Virus record (IMG/VR): IMGVR_UViG_3300043119_000091
Coordinates: 1 to 21,846 of that record
Length of the DNA: 21,846 bases
Reading direction: 5' to 3' (one strand)
Source: a virus
Shown here: positions 7,980 through 14,499 of the stretch, in pieces
How the letters are laid out: the number at the start of each line of letters is the position of its first letter
Position numbering within the stretch: the stretch's first letter is position 1
Program-made: the position numbers and the translations under genes
Notes under the pieces: generated by a model
Told to the model about the DNA's origin: nothing
Database searches by the model: none
The model's input: the letters and a program-made list of their open reading frames with translations, nothing else

Positions 7980-8823
7980 TCTTGAATAAAGGAACTTGGA
8001 GCCGGTCACTATATCTAACGCCATTACGCATGGCAAGATCAGCGACAGTCCGATTATTAAGATGGTAAACACTCTCGACACCTCCTACTGGCATAAAGTA
8101 AACATGGCCAGTGAAACCTGCGTCACGATATTGCTCAACTGCGGCTAAGGCTTCCTTAGCATCATCTTCTGATGCAATGACAAACTTAAGATAGACATGA
8201 CCAACATTTTGATAACTTGCGACAACTGAAGGCTTGATAGCATCCTCTGCCTTCTCACCGGAACAACTCAACTTAGCACTGACACTAAAAGTTACTTCAC
8301 GCTCAAAGCCGGGATGCATCCTATTTTCATGCCAATACCACTCATCAAGATAAGCAGCAAATTCTGCGGTCAATGGCTGTGTACCATTAGTCTCAAAAGT
8401 AATCTCTTTGAGACCATTCATACTAGGATGACTTAGGAGTTCTGGGAAGGCTCGTTGCCATCCGAGGAGTGGTTCTCCTCCTGTGATGACAAGATGTTCT
8501 TCTCGCCATTCTTTAAACGGTAGTAGTTCCATAATGTCGCTGACAATAGTATCAACATCCCTGCTGGGAGAAAGATGCTTGAAGCGAGGATCCCAGGATG
8601 CGTAGGAATCGCAGCCTGTAGAGACGAGCGGGAGGGTACCATATTCTTTATAGTCTTCTGGATTGACTTCTTCTCTTTCACTTGATAATTCACCTTTTGG
8701 CATGCCGAATCCGGCGCATTTGAAATTGCATCCATATGTTCTAAGGAAAACGGACGGCACACCCATGTACCGACCTTCTCCTTGAATACTATAGAACAAT
8801 TCACTTATCTTGATTTTCGTCAT
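7963..8823 (-). CDS. queE: 7-carboxy-7-deazaguanine synthase QueE, variant with split cluster loop
   Basis: A 286-residue radical SAM enzyme converting 6-carboxy-tetrahydropterin to 7-carboxy-7-deazaguanine (CDG). It opens with SELFYSIQGEG and FLRTYGC, as QueE does; GGEP (SAM binding) is at 115-118 and FETNGT at 143-148. The cluster loop is unusual: Cys32 and Cys36 have the normal CX3C spacing, but the third Cys is Cys71 in GCDSYASWD, matching the usual CDT.YAW, so about 34 residues are inserted between the second and third ligands. The insert (AGFGMPKGELS...) includes charged residues. I believe similar variants occur in other marine phages, but did not check. It sits in a cluster with folE, queD and the DpdA-like gene and overlaps the small membrane-protein gene by 23 bp. 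Confidence 0.92.
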   Translation of the reverse strand: MTKIKISELFYSIQGEGRYMGVPSVFLRTYGCNFKCAGFGMPKGELSSEREEVNPEDYKEYGTLPLVSTGCDSYASWDPRFKHLSPSRDVDTIVSDIMELLPFKEWREEHLVITGGEPLLGWQRAFPELLSHPSMNGLKEITFETNGTQPLTAEFAAYLDEWYWHENRMHPGFEREVTFSVSAKLSCSGEKAEDAIKPSVVASYQNVGHVYLKFVIASEDDAKEALAAVEQYRDAGFTGHVYFMPVGGVESVYHLNNRTVADLAMRNGVRYSDRLQVPLFKNAWAT

Positions 8824-8983
8824 TTTCTTCTCTGTCTTTCACAACCCAGCCGTGATATTTAGGATCAATGCCGTGCTTCTTTCTAAATTCATATCTGTCA
8901 TTGTCAATCAACCATATGCCATATAGCAATGCAGATGCTCCAACACAGAATAATACTACAGCTATAACACTAATTACGTCCAT
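8801..8983 (-). CDS. Small single-pass membrane protein
   Basis: About 60 residues: a hydrophobic segment of roughly 20 residues from position 3 (VISVIAVVLFCVGASALLYG), then a charged tail (DNDRYEFRKKHGIDPKYHGW and an acidic end rich in Glu, Asn and Asp). The N-terminus likely faces outside and the long charged tail the cytoplasm. ATG at 8983 is taken as the start; a TTG two codons further upstream directly after the phosphoribosyltransferase stop is possible. Function unknown. It lies between the phosphoribosyltransferase and queE genes and overlaps queE. Confidence 0.65.
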   Translation of the reverse strand: MDVISVIAVVLFCVGASALLYGIWLIDNDRYEFRKKHGIDPKYHGWVVKDREENDENQDK

Positions 8984-8989
8984 TGTCAA

Positions 8990-9496
8990 TCATCCTTTCC
9001 ACCATTCTTCCCAAGGGAACACAATCCATTGAGGGTCTTCTGCTTTGTTGATGCTTGTGCCAAAATAGTTTACTTGAAATGGACTTGCATCATTGTCTAC
9101 TAGTACAGCAAATCTAGTAGACTCGTTCCAAACATATTCCCAGCGTTCGTTATTAACAGCGCAGCTACCTTGCCAATCTTGTTTAATCCAATTGAGAGTA
9201 GCGCCAGTGTCATTAATATCATCAACGATAAGAATATTCTTGGGTGAATCCATGTAACCGTATGCATCTTCTGCCATCCAGCAATTAGTTTCGCAGTCTC
9301 CACCATCACGCAAACTGACTTTAAGAGTCTCCATTGGAATGTTGAGATAATGACTAATCTTTAGAGCAGGATTAAGTCCGCCCCTAGTAAGACCGACAAC
9401 ATAATCAGGCATCCAGTTATCATTGTTCATTTGCCGAATGATATCATGGACCATGCCATCAATCTGTTTGTCAGTGTAATATACTTTCTTAGTCAT
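8990..9496 (-). CDS. Purine-type phosphoribosyltransferase
   Basis: A 168-residue type I phosphoribosyltransferase. GLTRGGL at 35-41 is the first phosphate loop and NILIVDDINDTGATL at 87-101 is the PRPP-binding motif with its two acidic residues and DTGAT loop. Length and the WIVFPWEEW C-terminal segment match xanthine/guanine phosphoribosyltransferases (Gpt/Xpt-like), which join a purine base to PRPP. Inside a deazaguanine gene cluster it may recycle guanine freed by the transglycosylase to GMP, and so to GTP for FolE, or might act on a deazaguanine base; both are inferences. It overlaps the short zinc-ribbon gene upstream by 8 bp. Confidence 0.85.
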   Translation of the reverse strand: MTKKVYYTDKQIDGMVHDIIRQMNNDNWMPDYVVGLTRGGLNPALKISHYLNIPMETLKVSLRDGGDCETNCWMAEDAYGYMDSPKNILIVDDINDTGATLNWIKQDWQGSCAVNNERWEYVWNESTRFAVLVDNDASPFQVNYFGTSINKAEDPQWIVFPWEEWWKG

Positions 9497-9662
9497 ATAA
9501 TCTCTCCAACATTACTACTTTACATCTAGGGCACCATATAGACCCCTCTGGTTCACTAGAACAGCTTGGGGTATAAATTACTTTATGACCGAACACCTTA
9601 CACAGGATGTTGTTAGGCTTCATAGCCTTAGCCTGTGTAAGATGTTCTTTGGTCGGCTTCAT
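9489..9662 (-). CDS. Short zinc-ribbon (DUF1660-like) protein, 57 aa
   Basis: A short gene filling the gap between queD and the phosphoribosyltransferase. ATG at 9662 overlaps the queD stop as ATGA, and its TAA at 9489-9491 overlaps the next gene's start by 8 bp; this exact tiling supports it. The protein begins MKPTKEHLTQAKAM, then has LCKVFGHK (Cys21, His26), Cys34 and WCPRCKVV (Cys44, Cys47). C-x-x-x-G-H-K followed by C-P-x-C matches the small phage DUF1660-type pattern, expected to bind one zinc. Function unknown. A 10-bp perfect inverted repeat lies within its 5' third. Confidence 0.7.
   Translation of the reverse strand: MKPTKEHLTQAKAMKPNNILCKVFGHKVIYTPSCSSEPEGSIWCPRCKVVMLERLYD
9597..9641. 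repeat. Perfect 10-bp inverted repeat with nested smaller stem
   Basis: CTTACACAGG at 9597-9606 and its exact complement CCTGTGTAAG at 9632-9641, separated by 25 nt that can form a further AGGCT/AGCCT stem with a TCAT loop on the plus strand. It lies inside the short zinc-ribbon gene, 20-65 nt past the queD stop. It could form an RNA hairpin in the message. Confidence 0.55.
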
Positions 9663-10165
9663 CCTAGTAGGTCTTCATTCCATTCACGATGACCTTCACG
9701 GAAAGCCATGTTGCTCTGCGTTTCACGAACTTCAACACGATAGCACCAAAGTCGTTCAGCTTCGCCCTTACCCCAATGGTCAGGGATATAGACACCATTA
9801 ATGAAATTGTAAATCATATCAGCAAGTGCTTCACACCCAGTTGCTGGAATGATAGTCAGCTTTGCCATGTTGCGTTCAGCAAGTAGCTTGAACACATCCA
9901 TATCAGGGTCATCTTCTGCTACGAGAAGTGTGTGGTCAAACTGATCTTCAAGAATTGCCTTGAGGTCCTTTAGACCACCGTAGTCTGCACACCAGTTTCG
10001 TGCATCTAGTGTGTCAGCACCAAAGTATACCTTGATAGTAAATGAATAGCCATGAATGTTATTGCAATGACTATCGGCACGCCATTGACGATACGCACAC
10101 GGAAACGAGTCGTGATATTCTTTAGTACTTGTATACTTGTAACTTACTGGTTCATATTTTGTCAT
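9659..10165 (-). CDS. queD: 6-carboxy-5,6,7,8-tetrahydropterin synthase QueD-like (PTPS family)
   Basis: A 168-residue PTPS-family enzyme expected to turn 7,8-dihydroneopterin triphosphate (from FolE) into 6-carboxy-tetrahydropterin for QueE. HCNNIHGYSF at 33-42 carries the nucleophilic Cys34 and the Zn ligand His38; ADYGGLKDLK (60-69), FDHTLL (76-81, catalytic Asp-His) and TGCEALAD (109-116, pterin-anchoring Glu112) follow in the family order. Two usual Zn ligands differ: the AAH position reads CAY (Tyr25) and HGH reads HGY (Tyr40). The second change seems common in phage QueD-like proteins; the first is less expected. A strong TAAGGAG ribosome site precedes it. Metal binding should be confirmed before function is assumed. 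Confidence 0.85.
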   Translation of the reverse strand: MTKYEPVSYKYTSTKEYHDSFPCAYRQWRADSHCNNIHGYSFTIKVYFGADTLDARNWCADYGGLKDLKAILEDQFDHTLLVAEDDPDMDVFKLLAERNMAKLTIIPATGCEALADMIYNFINGVYIPDHWGKGEAERLWCYRVEVRETQSNMAFREGHREWNEDLLG

Positions 10166-10226
10166 CTTTGTTCTCCTTAGATGACACGCAGAATATTTAA
10201 AGTGGGATGAGCGTCAAAGACCACTA

Positions 10227-10682
10227 TTAGTAAGCATAACGGCGATTAATGTAGTCAAGAGTATCCTCAACTTCACTAAAGCCGTCTGCCTTATAAATTT
10301 GATTTAGATCAAGACCATGTTCCTGATATCCTTCTTCAAGCAAATACTGATAGTAATTGCTCGGGTGGGAATAGTCAAGTCTGTTTCCGATCATTTGATA
10401 AATCATTGCTTTGTGCGTTTTATTACCAATTTGCACATCAATGTACTTTTTACCATAGAAAGTTGGGAAGCCCTCAAGCATATCAAGAGCCAATTCACAA
10501 TCATCAGTAATATCCCACATAACAGTCTGTAGAACATCACCGACACTTACTTCAATGTCAGCTACGCCGCGAAACACTAAACGATGATCCGGAACATCAA
10601 CACGGCCAATGCTAACGGAACCAGGACAGCGTGAAGCCATCTGGTCAACATTAGTATTCATTCCGTACGCTAGATATAACAT
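10227..10682 (-). CDS. Gamma-glutamylcyclotransferase-like (AIG2/GGCT fold) protein
   Basis: A 151-residue protein with the GGCT/AIG2 signature. LYLAYGMNTNVDQMASRCP (2-20) is the YGSN-type substrate loop and R-C-P segment, HRLVFRGVADIEV matches the second strand, and LDMLEGFPTFYGKKYIDV (67-84) holds the E-G-x-P-x-x-Y-x-K-x-x helix-strand with the likely catalytic Glu. Enzymes of this fold cyclise gamma-glutamyl groups to 5-oxoproline, acting on gamma-glutamyl amino acids, amines or glutathione. Its purpose in a phage is unclear; it is embedded between the Smr and queD genes and overlaps the Smr gene stop as TAATG. A role in trimming an amide on a modified base is possible but speculative. Confidence 0.8.
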   Translation of the reverse strand: MLYLAYGMNTNVDQMASRCPGSVSIGRVDVPDHRLVFRGVADIEVSVGDVLQTVMWDITDDCELALDMLEGFPTFYGKKYIDVQIGNKTHKAMIYQMIGNRLDYSHPSNYYQYLLEEGYQEHGLDLNQIYKADGFSEVEDTLDYINRRYAY

Positions 10683-10900
10683 TAATTAAACTTTCTAATC
10701 GTTAATACACCGAATCTGTACATTGAGTATTCACACCCAATCCTATTTAGCACAACTTCGGCAAGCTTTACCATTTTTACACTATTACCACAAATGACGG
10801 TGAGTGGAAAACTGTCCTGATTCATCAGAACAAAGTTCTCCACAAGAGCATCAACTTCTTGATGCCTCACCCCATGTAAGTCTAACTTACAACTTTCCAT
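10682..10900 (-). CDS. Small Smr-domain protein
   Basis: A 72-residue stand-alone Smr (MutS2/MutS-related) domain. It has the LDLHG motif near the start followed by the E-V-D-x-x-V-E-x-F helix, and a TVICGNSVKMVKLAEVVLN segment matching the I-x-x-G-x-G turn and the following helix; the usual HGKG loop is replaced by CGNS. Smr domains bind or nick nucleic acid (branched DNA or ribosome-stalled mRNA); with the GxG loop altered, nuclease activity is uncertain. ATG at 10900 is taken as the start; a TTG four codons upstream is possible. It overlaps its upstream neighbour by 14 bp and its downstream neighbour as TAATG. Confidence 0.7.
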   Translation of the reverse strand: MESCKLDLHGVRHQEVDALVENFVLMNQDSFPLTVICGNSVKMVKLAEVVLNRIGCEYSMYRFGVLTIRKFN

Positions 10901-11102
10901 ACACTTTGTCAAGCATTTTCTTTGCCTGAGGATAAGAAGTCATTGCATCAACTGTTTCGTCAACCTCATCTAAACGAGCAATAGTTTCGTCTACTGTTTC
11001 AACAGGCTGATTAAACTTGTATGTTCCAACAGGAACAGTGAATGAGAAGTTAATATTCCTCAACAAATCTTCATACTTCTTGTTAGGATCTTTAGGTTCC
11101 AT
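10887..11102 (-). CDS. Small hypothetical acidic protein
   Basis: A 71-residue protein, unrecognised. It begins MEPKDPNKKYEDLLRNINFSF, contains a short beta-like VPVGTYKF, and then an acidic helix-rich half with a V-D-E-T repeat (ETVDETIARLDEVDETVDAM) ending in a basic KKMLDKVYGKL. The open frame extends back to 11186, but that part lies inside the nucleotidyltransferase gene and ATG at 11102 has a purine-rich AGAGAG ribosome site 8 nt upstream, so the shorter form is chosen. It overlaps the nucleotidyltransferase by 11 bp. Confidence 0.65.
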   Translation of the reverse strand: MEPKDPNKKYEDLLRNINFSFTVPVGTYKFNQPVETVDETIARLDEVDETVDAMTSYPQAKKMLDKVYGKL

Positions 11103-11562
11103 CTTTTTTTCTCTCTGCTTCTGCGACACGCTTACGTAGATTACTGCTACTAAAGCTGTGGTCTCTGCCATTGAATACGATTTCAATACCTCGGTCTGTG
11201 CATTCTTTGCGACCAGTGAAGTCTACATCTTCATATTCTATACCCAGTATACGACAATCTAGGGGTAATGTCAAGAGTAAATCGACCAAATCTTGTTCAG
11301 TTTGGTAAATAACTACCTCATCAACAAAGCGACAAGCACTAAGTTGAATCTGTCTCTCTACGATTGACTGAATAGGTTTATTCTTCGTATCCGGTCTATC
11401 AATAGTCGGGTCAGTCTGTAGTCCTGCAATCAAATAGTCACAATGGTTCTTAGCTTCTGCTAACATAGCAATGTGACCTGCGTGAAGCATATCAAACGTA
11501 CTAAAGGTGATACCGATAGTACGTCCTTGTTCTTTAAGATTTTTGATCTTGTTAAAAATCAT
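11092..11562 (-). CDS. Cytidylyltransferase-like nucleotidyltransferase (TagD/GCT-type)
   Basis: A 156-residue nucleotidyltransferase of the HIGH superfamily. GITFSTFDMLHAGHIAML (17-34) carries the HxGH signature at 27-30; ERQIQLSACRFVDEVVIY follows the usual pattern of the E-R-x-x-x-x-x-x-x-x-V-D-x-V strand; and SSSNLRKRV near the end replaces the RTxxISTT/S-S-T-x-I-R signature. Homologues activate glycerol-3-phosphate, phosphocholine or related phosphates with CTP. The ATG at 11562 overlaps the folE stop as TAATG, so it is translated with folE. It is a second such enzyme beside the cupin fusion at 13487-14254. Substrate not determinable. Confidence 0.8.
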   Translation of the reverse strand: MIFNKIKNLKEQGRTIGITFSTFDMLHAGHIAMLAEAKNHCDYLIAGLQTDPTIDRPDTKNKPIQSIVERQIQLSACRFVDEVVIYQTEQDLVDLLLTLPLDCRILGIEYEDVDFTGRKECTDRGIEIVFNGRDHSFSSSNLRKRVAEAERKKDGT

Positions 11563-12242
11563 TAGCACTTACCCATGCGGGCAATGCTAAGAAACTCTGC
11601 ACGAGCAGCAGGGTCAGTCTTGAATCCACCACCGAGTTTAGTAGTTACTGTTGATGAACCAGTATCCTCAACACCACGTGACTTAACGCAATAATGCTGG
11701 GCATCAATCATGACTGCAACATTGTCAGTTTCAAGGATATAGCAAAGAGCATGGAATACCTGTTCAGTCAAACGCTCTTGAATCTGCGGACGTTTAGCAA
11801 AGTATTCAACGATACGATTAATCTTTGACAGCCCAAGTACCTTCTCATTAGGTACATATGCTACAGTAGCAAGACCATCAATGATTACAAAGTGATGTTC
11901 ACAGTTAGATTGCACATTGACATTGCGCTCCACAACCATTTCATCGTAGTTCATCTTGTTCGCAACAGTAGTACACTTAGGGAATGCATCATAGTCAAGA
12001 CCCCAAAAGATTTCGTTGACATACATCTTAGCGACACGCTTAGGCGTATCCATAAGACTGTCATCTTCTAGGTCAAGACCCAATGCTCTCATAATGCCAG
12101 TGAAGTGCGCTTCAATAACATCAATCTTTTCTTTGCGGTCTAGCTGATAATCTGTAGTTGGAGTTTCAACACCCATCTTGACAAGGTGTTCGTGAATTTT
12201 TTGACCCAATTCGGGATCGGTTTTAGTTTTATTATAAGACAT
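11562..12242 (-). CDS. folE: GTP cyclohydrolase I (FolE)
   Basis: A 226-residue close relative of bacterial GTP cyclohydrolase I, which opens GTP to 7,8-dihydroneopterin triphosphate, first step of pterin and 7-deazaguanine synthesis. The active site is complete: CEHHF with Cys114, His116 and His117, and HYCVKSRG with Cys185, the zinc ligands and catalytic His; GLSKINRIVEYFAKRPQIQ (137-155) and the TTKLGG segment match the E. coli enzyme almost residue for residue. It feeds QueD and QueE just downstream on the same strand. A late-promoter-like GATAAATA box, a 66-nt leader and an AAGGAAGG ribosome site precede it. Confidence 0.97.
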   Translation of the reverse strand: MSYNKTKTDPELGQKIHEHLVKMGVETPTTDYQLDRKEKIDVIEAHFTGIMRALGLDLEDDSLMDTPKRVAKMYVNEIFWGLDYDAFPKCTTVANKMNYDEMVVERNVNVQSNCEHHFVIIDGLATVAYVPNEKVLGLSKINRIVEYFAKRPQIQERLTEQVFHALCYILETDNVAVMIDAQHYCVKSRGVEDTGSSTVTTKLGGGFKTDPAARAEFLSIARMGKC

Positions 12243-12302
12243 ATTTGTTTCCTTCCTTACACGGATATGTTAATGTTGTTTGTAACCTTTGTGTTACATT
12301 TT

Positions 12303-12310
12303 TATTTATC
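12303..12310 (-). promoter_or_regulatory. Late-promoter-like GATAAATA box before folE
   Basis: Minus strand GATAAATA, one mismatch from the T4 late consensus TATAAATA, overlapping the TGA stop of the upstream glycosyltransferase. Transcription from it would start about 50 nt before folE. The leader contains a small TGTAAC/GTTACA hairpin and the AAGGAAGG ribosome site. No matching -35 is seen, as expected for a late promoter. Confidence 0.4.
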
Positions 12311-13487
12311 AGTATTTCGCTTCGCGGGTATGTTTTCTGTAATCGCTGCTAATACGAAGATACTTGCCACCCTTGCCTTCAAGAATGTCACAAATGCGGT
12401 CAATCGTACCATCAGTGTAGTCACTAATCTTGCCCATGTTCGGATGAGCCTTCTTAAGCAAAACATCAAGCTTAGCAATAGCGTCATCAATTGACCACGG
12501 AATGTAAAGACGCTCCGGATCGTTTGCAAAAGTCTCGGGGAAGCTACGATACGCAGGGTACAATACATTGCATCCCAAAGCATCAGCTTCGCTTACAGTG
12601 TTGCTTACCCAGTCTTGTAGCGCACAGTTGAATACAACGCGGCTATCATTAACGATTTCATAATATTTGTTCTTGTCAAGATTATCATAGATAACAAGCT
12701 TGCGATCTTCAACCATCTTGCGAGTACGAGCCATATAGCTATCGTTGTTGCTCTTTAGTTCACCACCGCTGCAAACAACGAACTCAACATCCTTGCTAGG
12801 GTAACGGACATTCCAAGCTTCAATCAAGTCCATGTAGAAATCAGGCTGCTTCTCTTGGTCCCAACGTGCAGAAAATACAACACGCATACGGCGATCATTG
12901 AATGGCTTAATCTTGCCACCAACACGCTCAATAACTTCGTTCTTACCAAAAGCAAGACCTGAGATATTGTAGATAGGAACGTCCCATCCAGCAACCTTCA
13001 TATGCGCAACCATTTCTTCATTAGTTGCAAGCACCCCGTCTACGCTCGAACACACCATCTGTTCATACGCTCTCATCCACTTGTCCATTCCCCATACATG
13101 AACAAAGTCATCAGGGTCAATAGACTGTGCAAGACAACGAACAAAGATACGAGGCATATTGTCTTCGTCGCACTGGTCAATGATGTAAGGCAATGATTCA
13201 ATGCCCGGCTGGAACATATCTTCAAAGTAGATTACGTCTTCGCTAGTTACTTCACCCTTCTGCATCATCTTGACGAGGTTCATCATCTGACTCATACCAA
13301 AGTATGAACGACCATGTGCATCAAGAACCTGACCAGTTACAATCTTCTGACTGTTATCAAGTGTTTCTCCGGGAACATAAACAACATTATATCCCCTGCG
13401 CTCAAAGACACGCTTGTTCCAATCGGTAAGCTGTAGTGTGTAACGAGCGTTGTACGCTTCAAGTCCCATATAATATAATTTACGCAT
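12309..13487 (-). CDS. GT-B glycosyltransferase (GT4-like), second copy
   Basis: A 392-residue glycosyltransferase. The donor domain starts near 201 with RVVFSARWDQEKQPDFYMDLIEAW, closely parallel to the segment of the glycosyltransferase at 6105-7436. VEFVVCSGG and LVIYDNLDKNKYYEIVNDSRVVFNC follow, and the EX7E region is reduced to a W-V-S-N-T-V-S-E-A-D-A-L-G-C segment at 293-306 with one clear Glu at 300. The N-terminal acceptor half is unusual, with many aromatic and acidic residues. It shares TAATG with the nucleotidyltransferase-cupin gene upstream, so the two likely act in sequence: sugar activation, then transfer. Acceptor unknown. Confidence 0.82.
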   Translation of the reverse strand: MRKLYYMGLEAYNARYTLQLTDWNKRVFERRGYNVVYVPGETLDNSQKIVTGQVLDAHGRSYFGMSQMMNLVKMMQKGEVTSEDVIYFEDMFQPGIESLPYIIDQCDEDNMPRIFVRCLAQSIDPDDFVHVWGMDKWMRAYEQMVCSSVDGVLATNEEMVAHMKVAGWDVPIYNISGLAFGKNEVIERVGGKIKPFNDRRMRVVFSARWDQEKQPDFYMDLIEAWNVRYPSKDVEFVVCSGGELKSNNDSYMARTRKMVEDRKLVIYDNLDKNKYYEIVNDSRVVFNCALQDWVSNTVSEADALGCNVLYPAYRSFPETFANDPERLYIPWSIDDAIAKLDVLLKKAHPNMGKISDYTDGTIDRICDILEGKGGKYLRISSDYRKHTREAKY

Positions 13488-14254
13488 TATTTTCTCTCTA
13501 TATCTTCTTCAATACATACTTCGCCGTATTGGATTTCAATTATCTTTAGTGGCTTATCTGTTTCATTAGCTAGACGATGCCATTGATTAGCAGCAATATT
13601 AATACTTCTAAATTTATTATATACACCATCTAGTTCTTCATCCGAGCTACTATTGATAGTATACACTGTTGCTGTACCTTCTGCAACAAACCATAGTTCC
13701 AAACGATTATTATGTCGTTGCATACTTAAATATTTTCCTGGATCAACAGTAAGTTCTTTAACCTTAACTTCTTTTCCGTTCTCGTGCAAGACTCTATAAT
13801 ATCCCCAATCACGTTCTGTTTTAGGAGACTTCCATTCTTCAAGAATCCAACTAGAACTATTAGCTTTATCTGTGCCACCTACTCCGAATACGAATTCAAG
13901 ATTTTCATCTTGTATGTCCATTTCTGGAATGTTATCAGCAGTACGATCACCGCCGTTTGCAAAGATTATCTTTGCATCTGGCATCTGGCTTCTTGCCAAT
14001 TCAATTACGTGCTTTGCACTTCCATCTGAATCGTCAAATGTCCAAGCCCATTCTACTCCGTGTATCGATGCTACGATAGCTGCCCGTTCAGAACATGGCA
14101 TGAATGACCGGCCCTTTTTACGGACCAGCCATTCATCGCTATTAACACCTACAATGAGGATGTCACCTAACTCACGGGCTGCACGTATGTACTCAATGTG
14201 ACCACTGTGTAGTGGATCAAATCCTCCCGTAATGATGACAGCCGTTTTAGGCAC
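13487..14254 (-). CDS. Nucleotidyltransferase-cupin fusion (HldE-C-like plus mannose-6-P isomerase-like)
   Basis: A 255-residue two-domain protein. Residues 1-140 form a HIGH-type nucleotidyltransferase: ITGGFDPLHSGHIEYIRAA with HSGH at 16-19, then GVNSDEWLVRKKGR, similar to the adenylyltransferase half of HldE/RfaE. Residues about 145-250 are a cupin of the mannose-6-phosphate isomerase type II kind: RDWGYYRVL, V-K-V-K-E-L-T-V, PGKYLSMQRHNNRLELWFV (QRH..R.E.W metal site), EGTA, and HRL late in the domain. In bacteria that cupin usually follows a GDP-mannose pyrophosphorylase, so this pairing is unusual and suggests the enzyme interconverts and activates a hexose or heptose phosphate. The start is GTG at 14254, overlapping the upstream gene by 8 bp. 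Confidence 0.82.
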   Translation of the reverse strand: MPKTAVIITGGFDPLHSGHIEYIRAARELGDILIVGVNSDEWLVRKKGRSFMPCSERAAIVASIHGVEWAWTFDDSDGSAKHVIELARSQMPDAKIIFANGGDRTADNIPEMDIQDENLEFVFGVGGTDKANSSSWILEEWKSPKTERDWGYYRVLHENGKEVKVKELTVDPGKYLSMQRHNNRLELWFVAEGTATVYTINSSSDEELDGVYNKFRSINIAANQWHRLANETDKPLKIIEIQYGEVCIEEDIERK

Positions 14255-14489
14255 GGAACCTAGATGCCCCTTGTTCCTTGAACTTTACAAGGTCAACTTC
14301 CCACTGATTCTTTACTGTTTTACCAGAAGTGAACTTCTGATATTGACGATACACGTAGCTACGCTGACTATACAAATCAGCTTCGTCAAACCGATACCCA
14401 TGGTCGCGGCAGAAGTTACGATAGTTATCCAGATCATCAAAAATCTGCTTAACGCGGGAGAGACTATTCTTAGTGTTATTATTTGCCAT
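14247..14489 (-). CDS. Small conserved phage protein, 80 aa
   Basis: ATG at 14489 is chosen because an AAGGA ribosome site lies 7 nt upstream; the frame stays open to 14630 but that part overlaps the next gene. The protein has a helix VKQIFDDLDNYRNFCRDHGYRF, then SQRSYVYRQYQKFTSG and a basic K-N-Q-W-E-V-D segment. From memory this Y-R-x-F-C-R-x-x-G-Y-R-F-x-E-A-x-L-Y pattern recurs in T4-like marine phages, always uncharacterised. It lies between the PTPS-like gene and the cupin fusion. Confidence 0.75.
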   Translation of the reverse strand: MANNNTKNSLSRVKQIFDDLDNYRNFCRDHGYRFDEADLYSQRSYVYRQYQKFTSGKTVKNQWEVDLVKFKEQGASRFRA

Positions 14490-14499
14490 TTTATTTTCC

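Noticed and set aside
7980-8081. Signal-peptide-like N-terminus extending the small gene at 7704-7979
   Set aside because: It lies entirely within the 3' coding part of queE in another frame; internal ATGs at 7979 and 7961 fit the overlap style of the neighbours.
8433-8804. A 123-codon minus-strand open frame inside queE
   Set aside because: It is an alternate frame of queE, whose radical-SAM motifs span the same stretch.
11103-11186. Longer N-terminal version of the small acidic gene at 10887-11102
   Set aside because: The extension overlaps the end of the nucleotidyltransferase gene in another frame; ATG at 11102 has its own purine-rich ribosome site.
12264-12302. Riboswitch in the folE leader
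   Set aside because: Only a 6-bp TGTAAC/GTTACA stem is visible; nothing matches a preQ1 or other known aptamer, and the leader is short.
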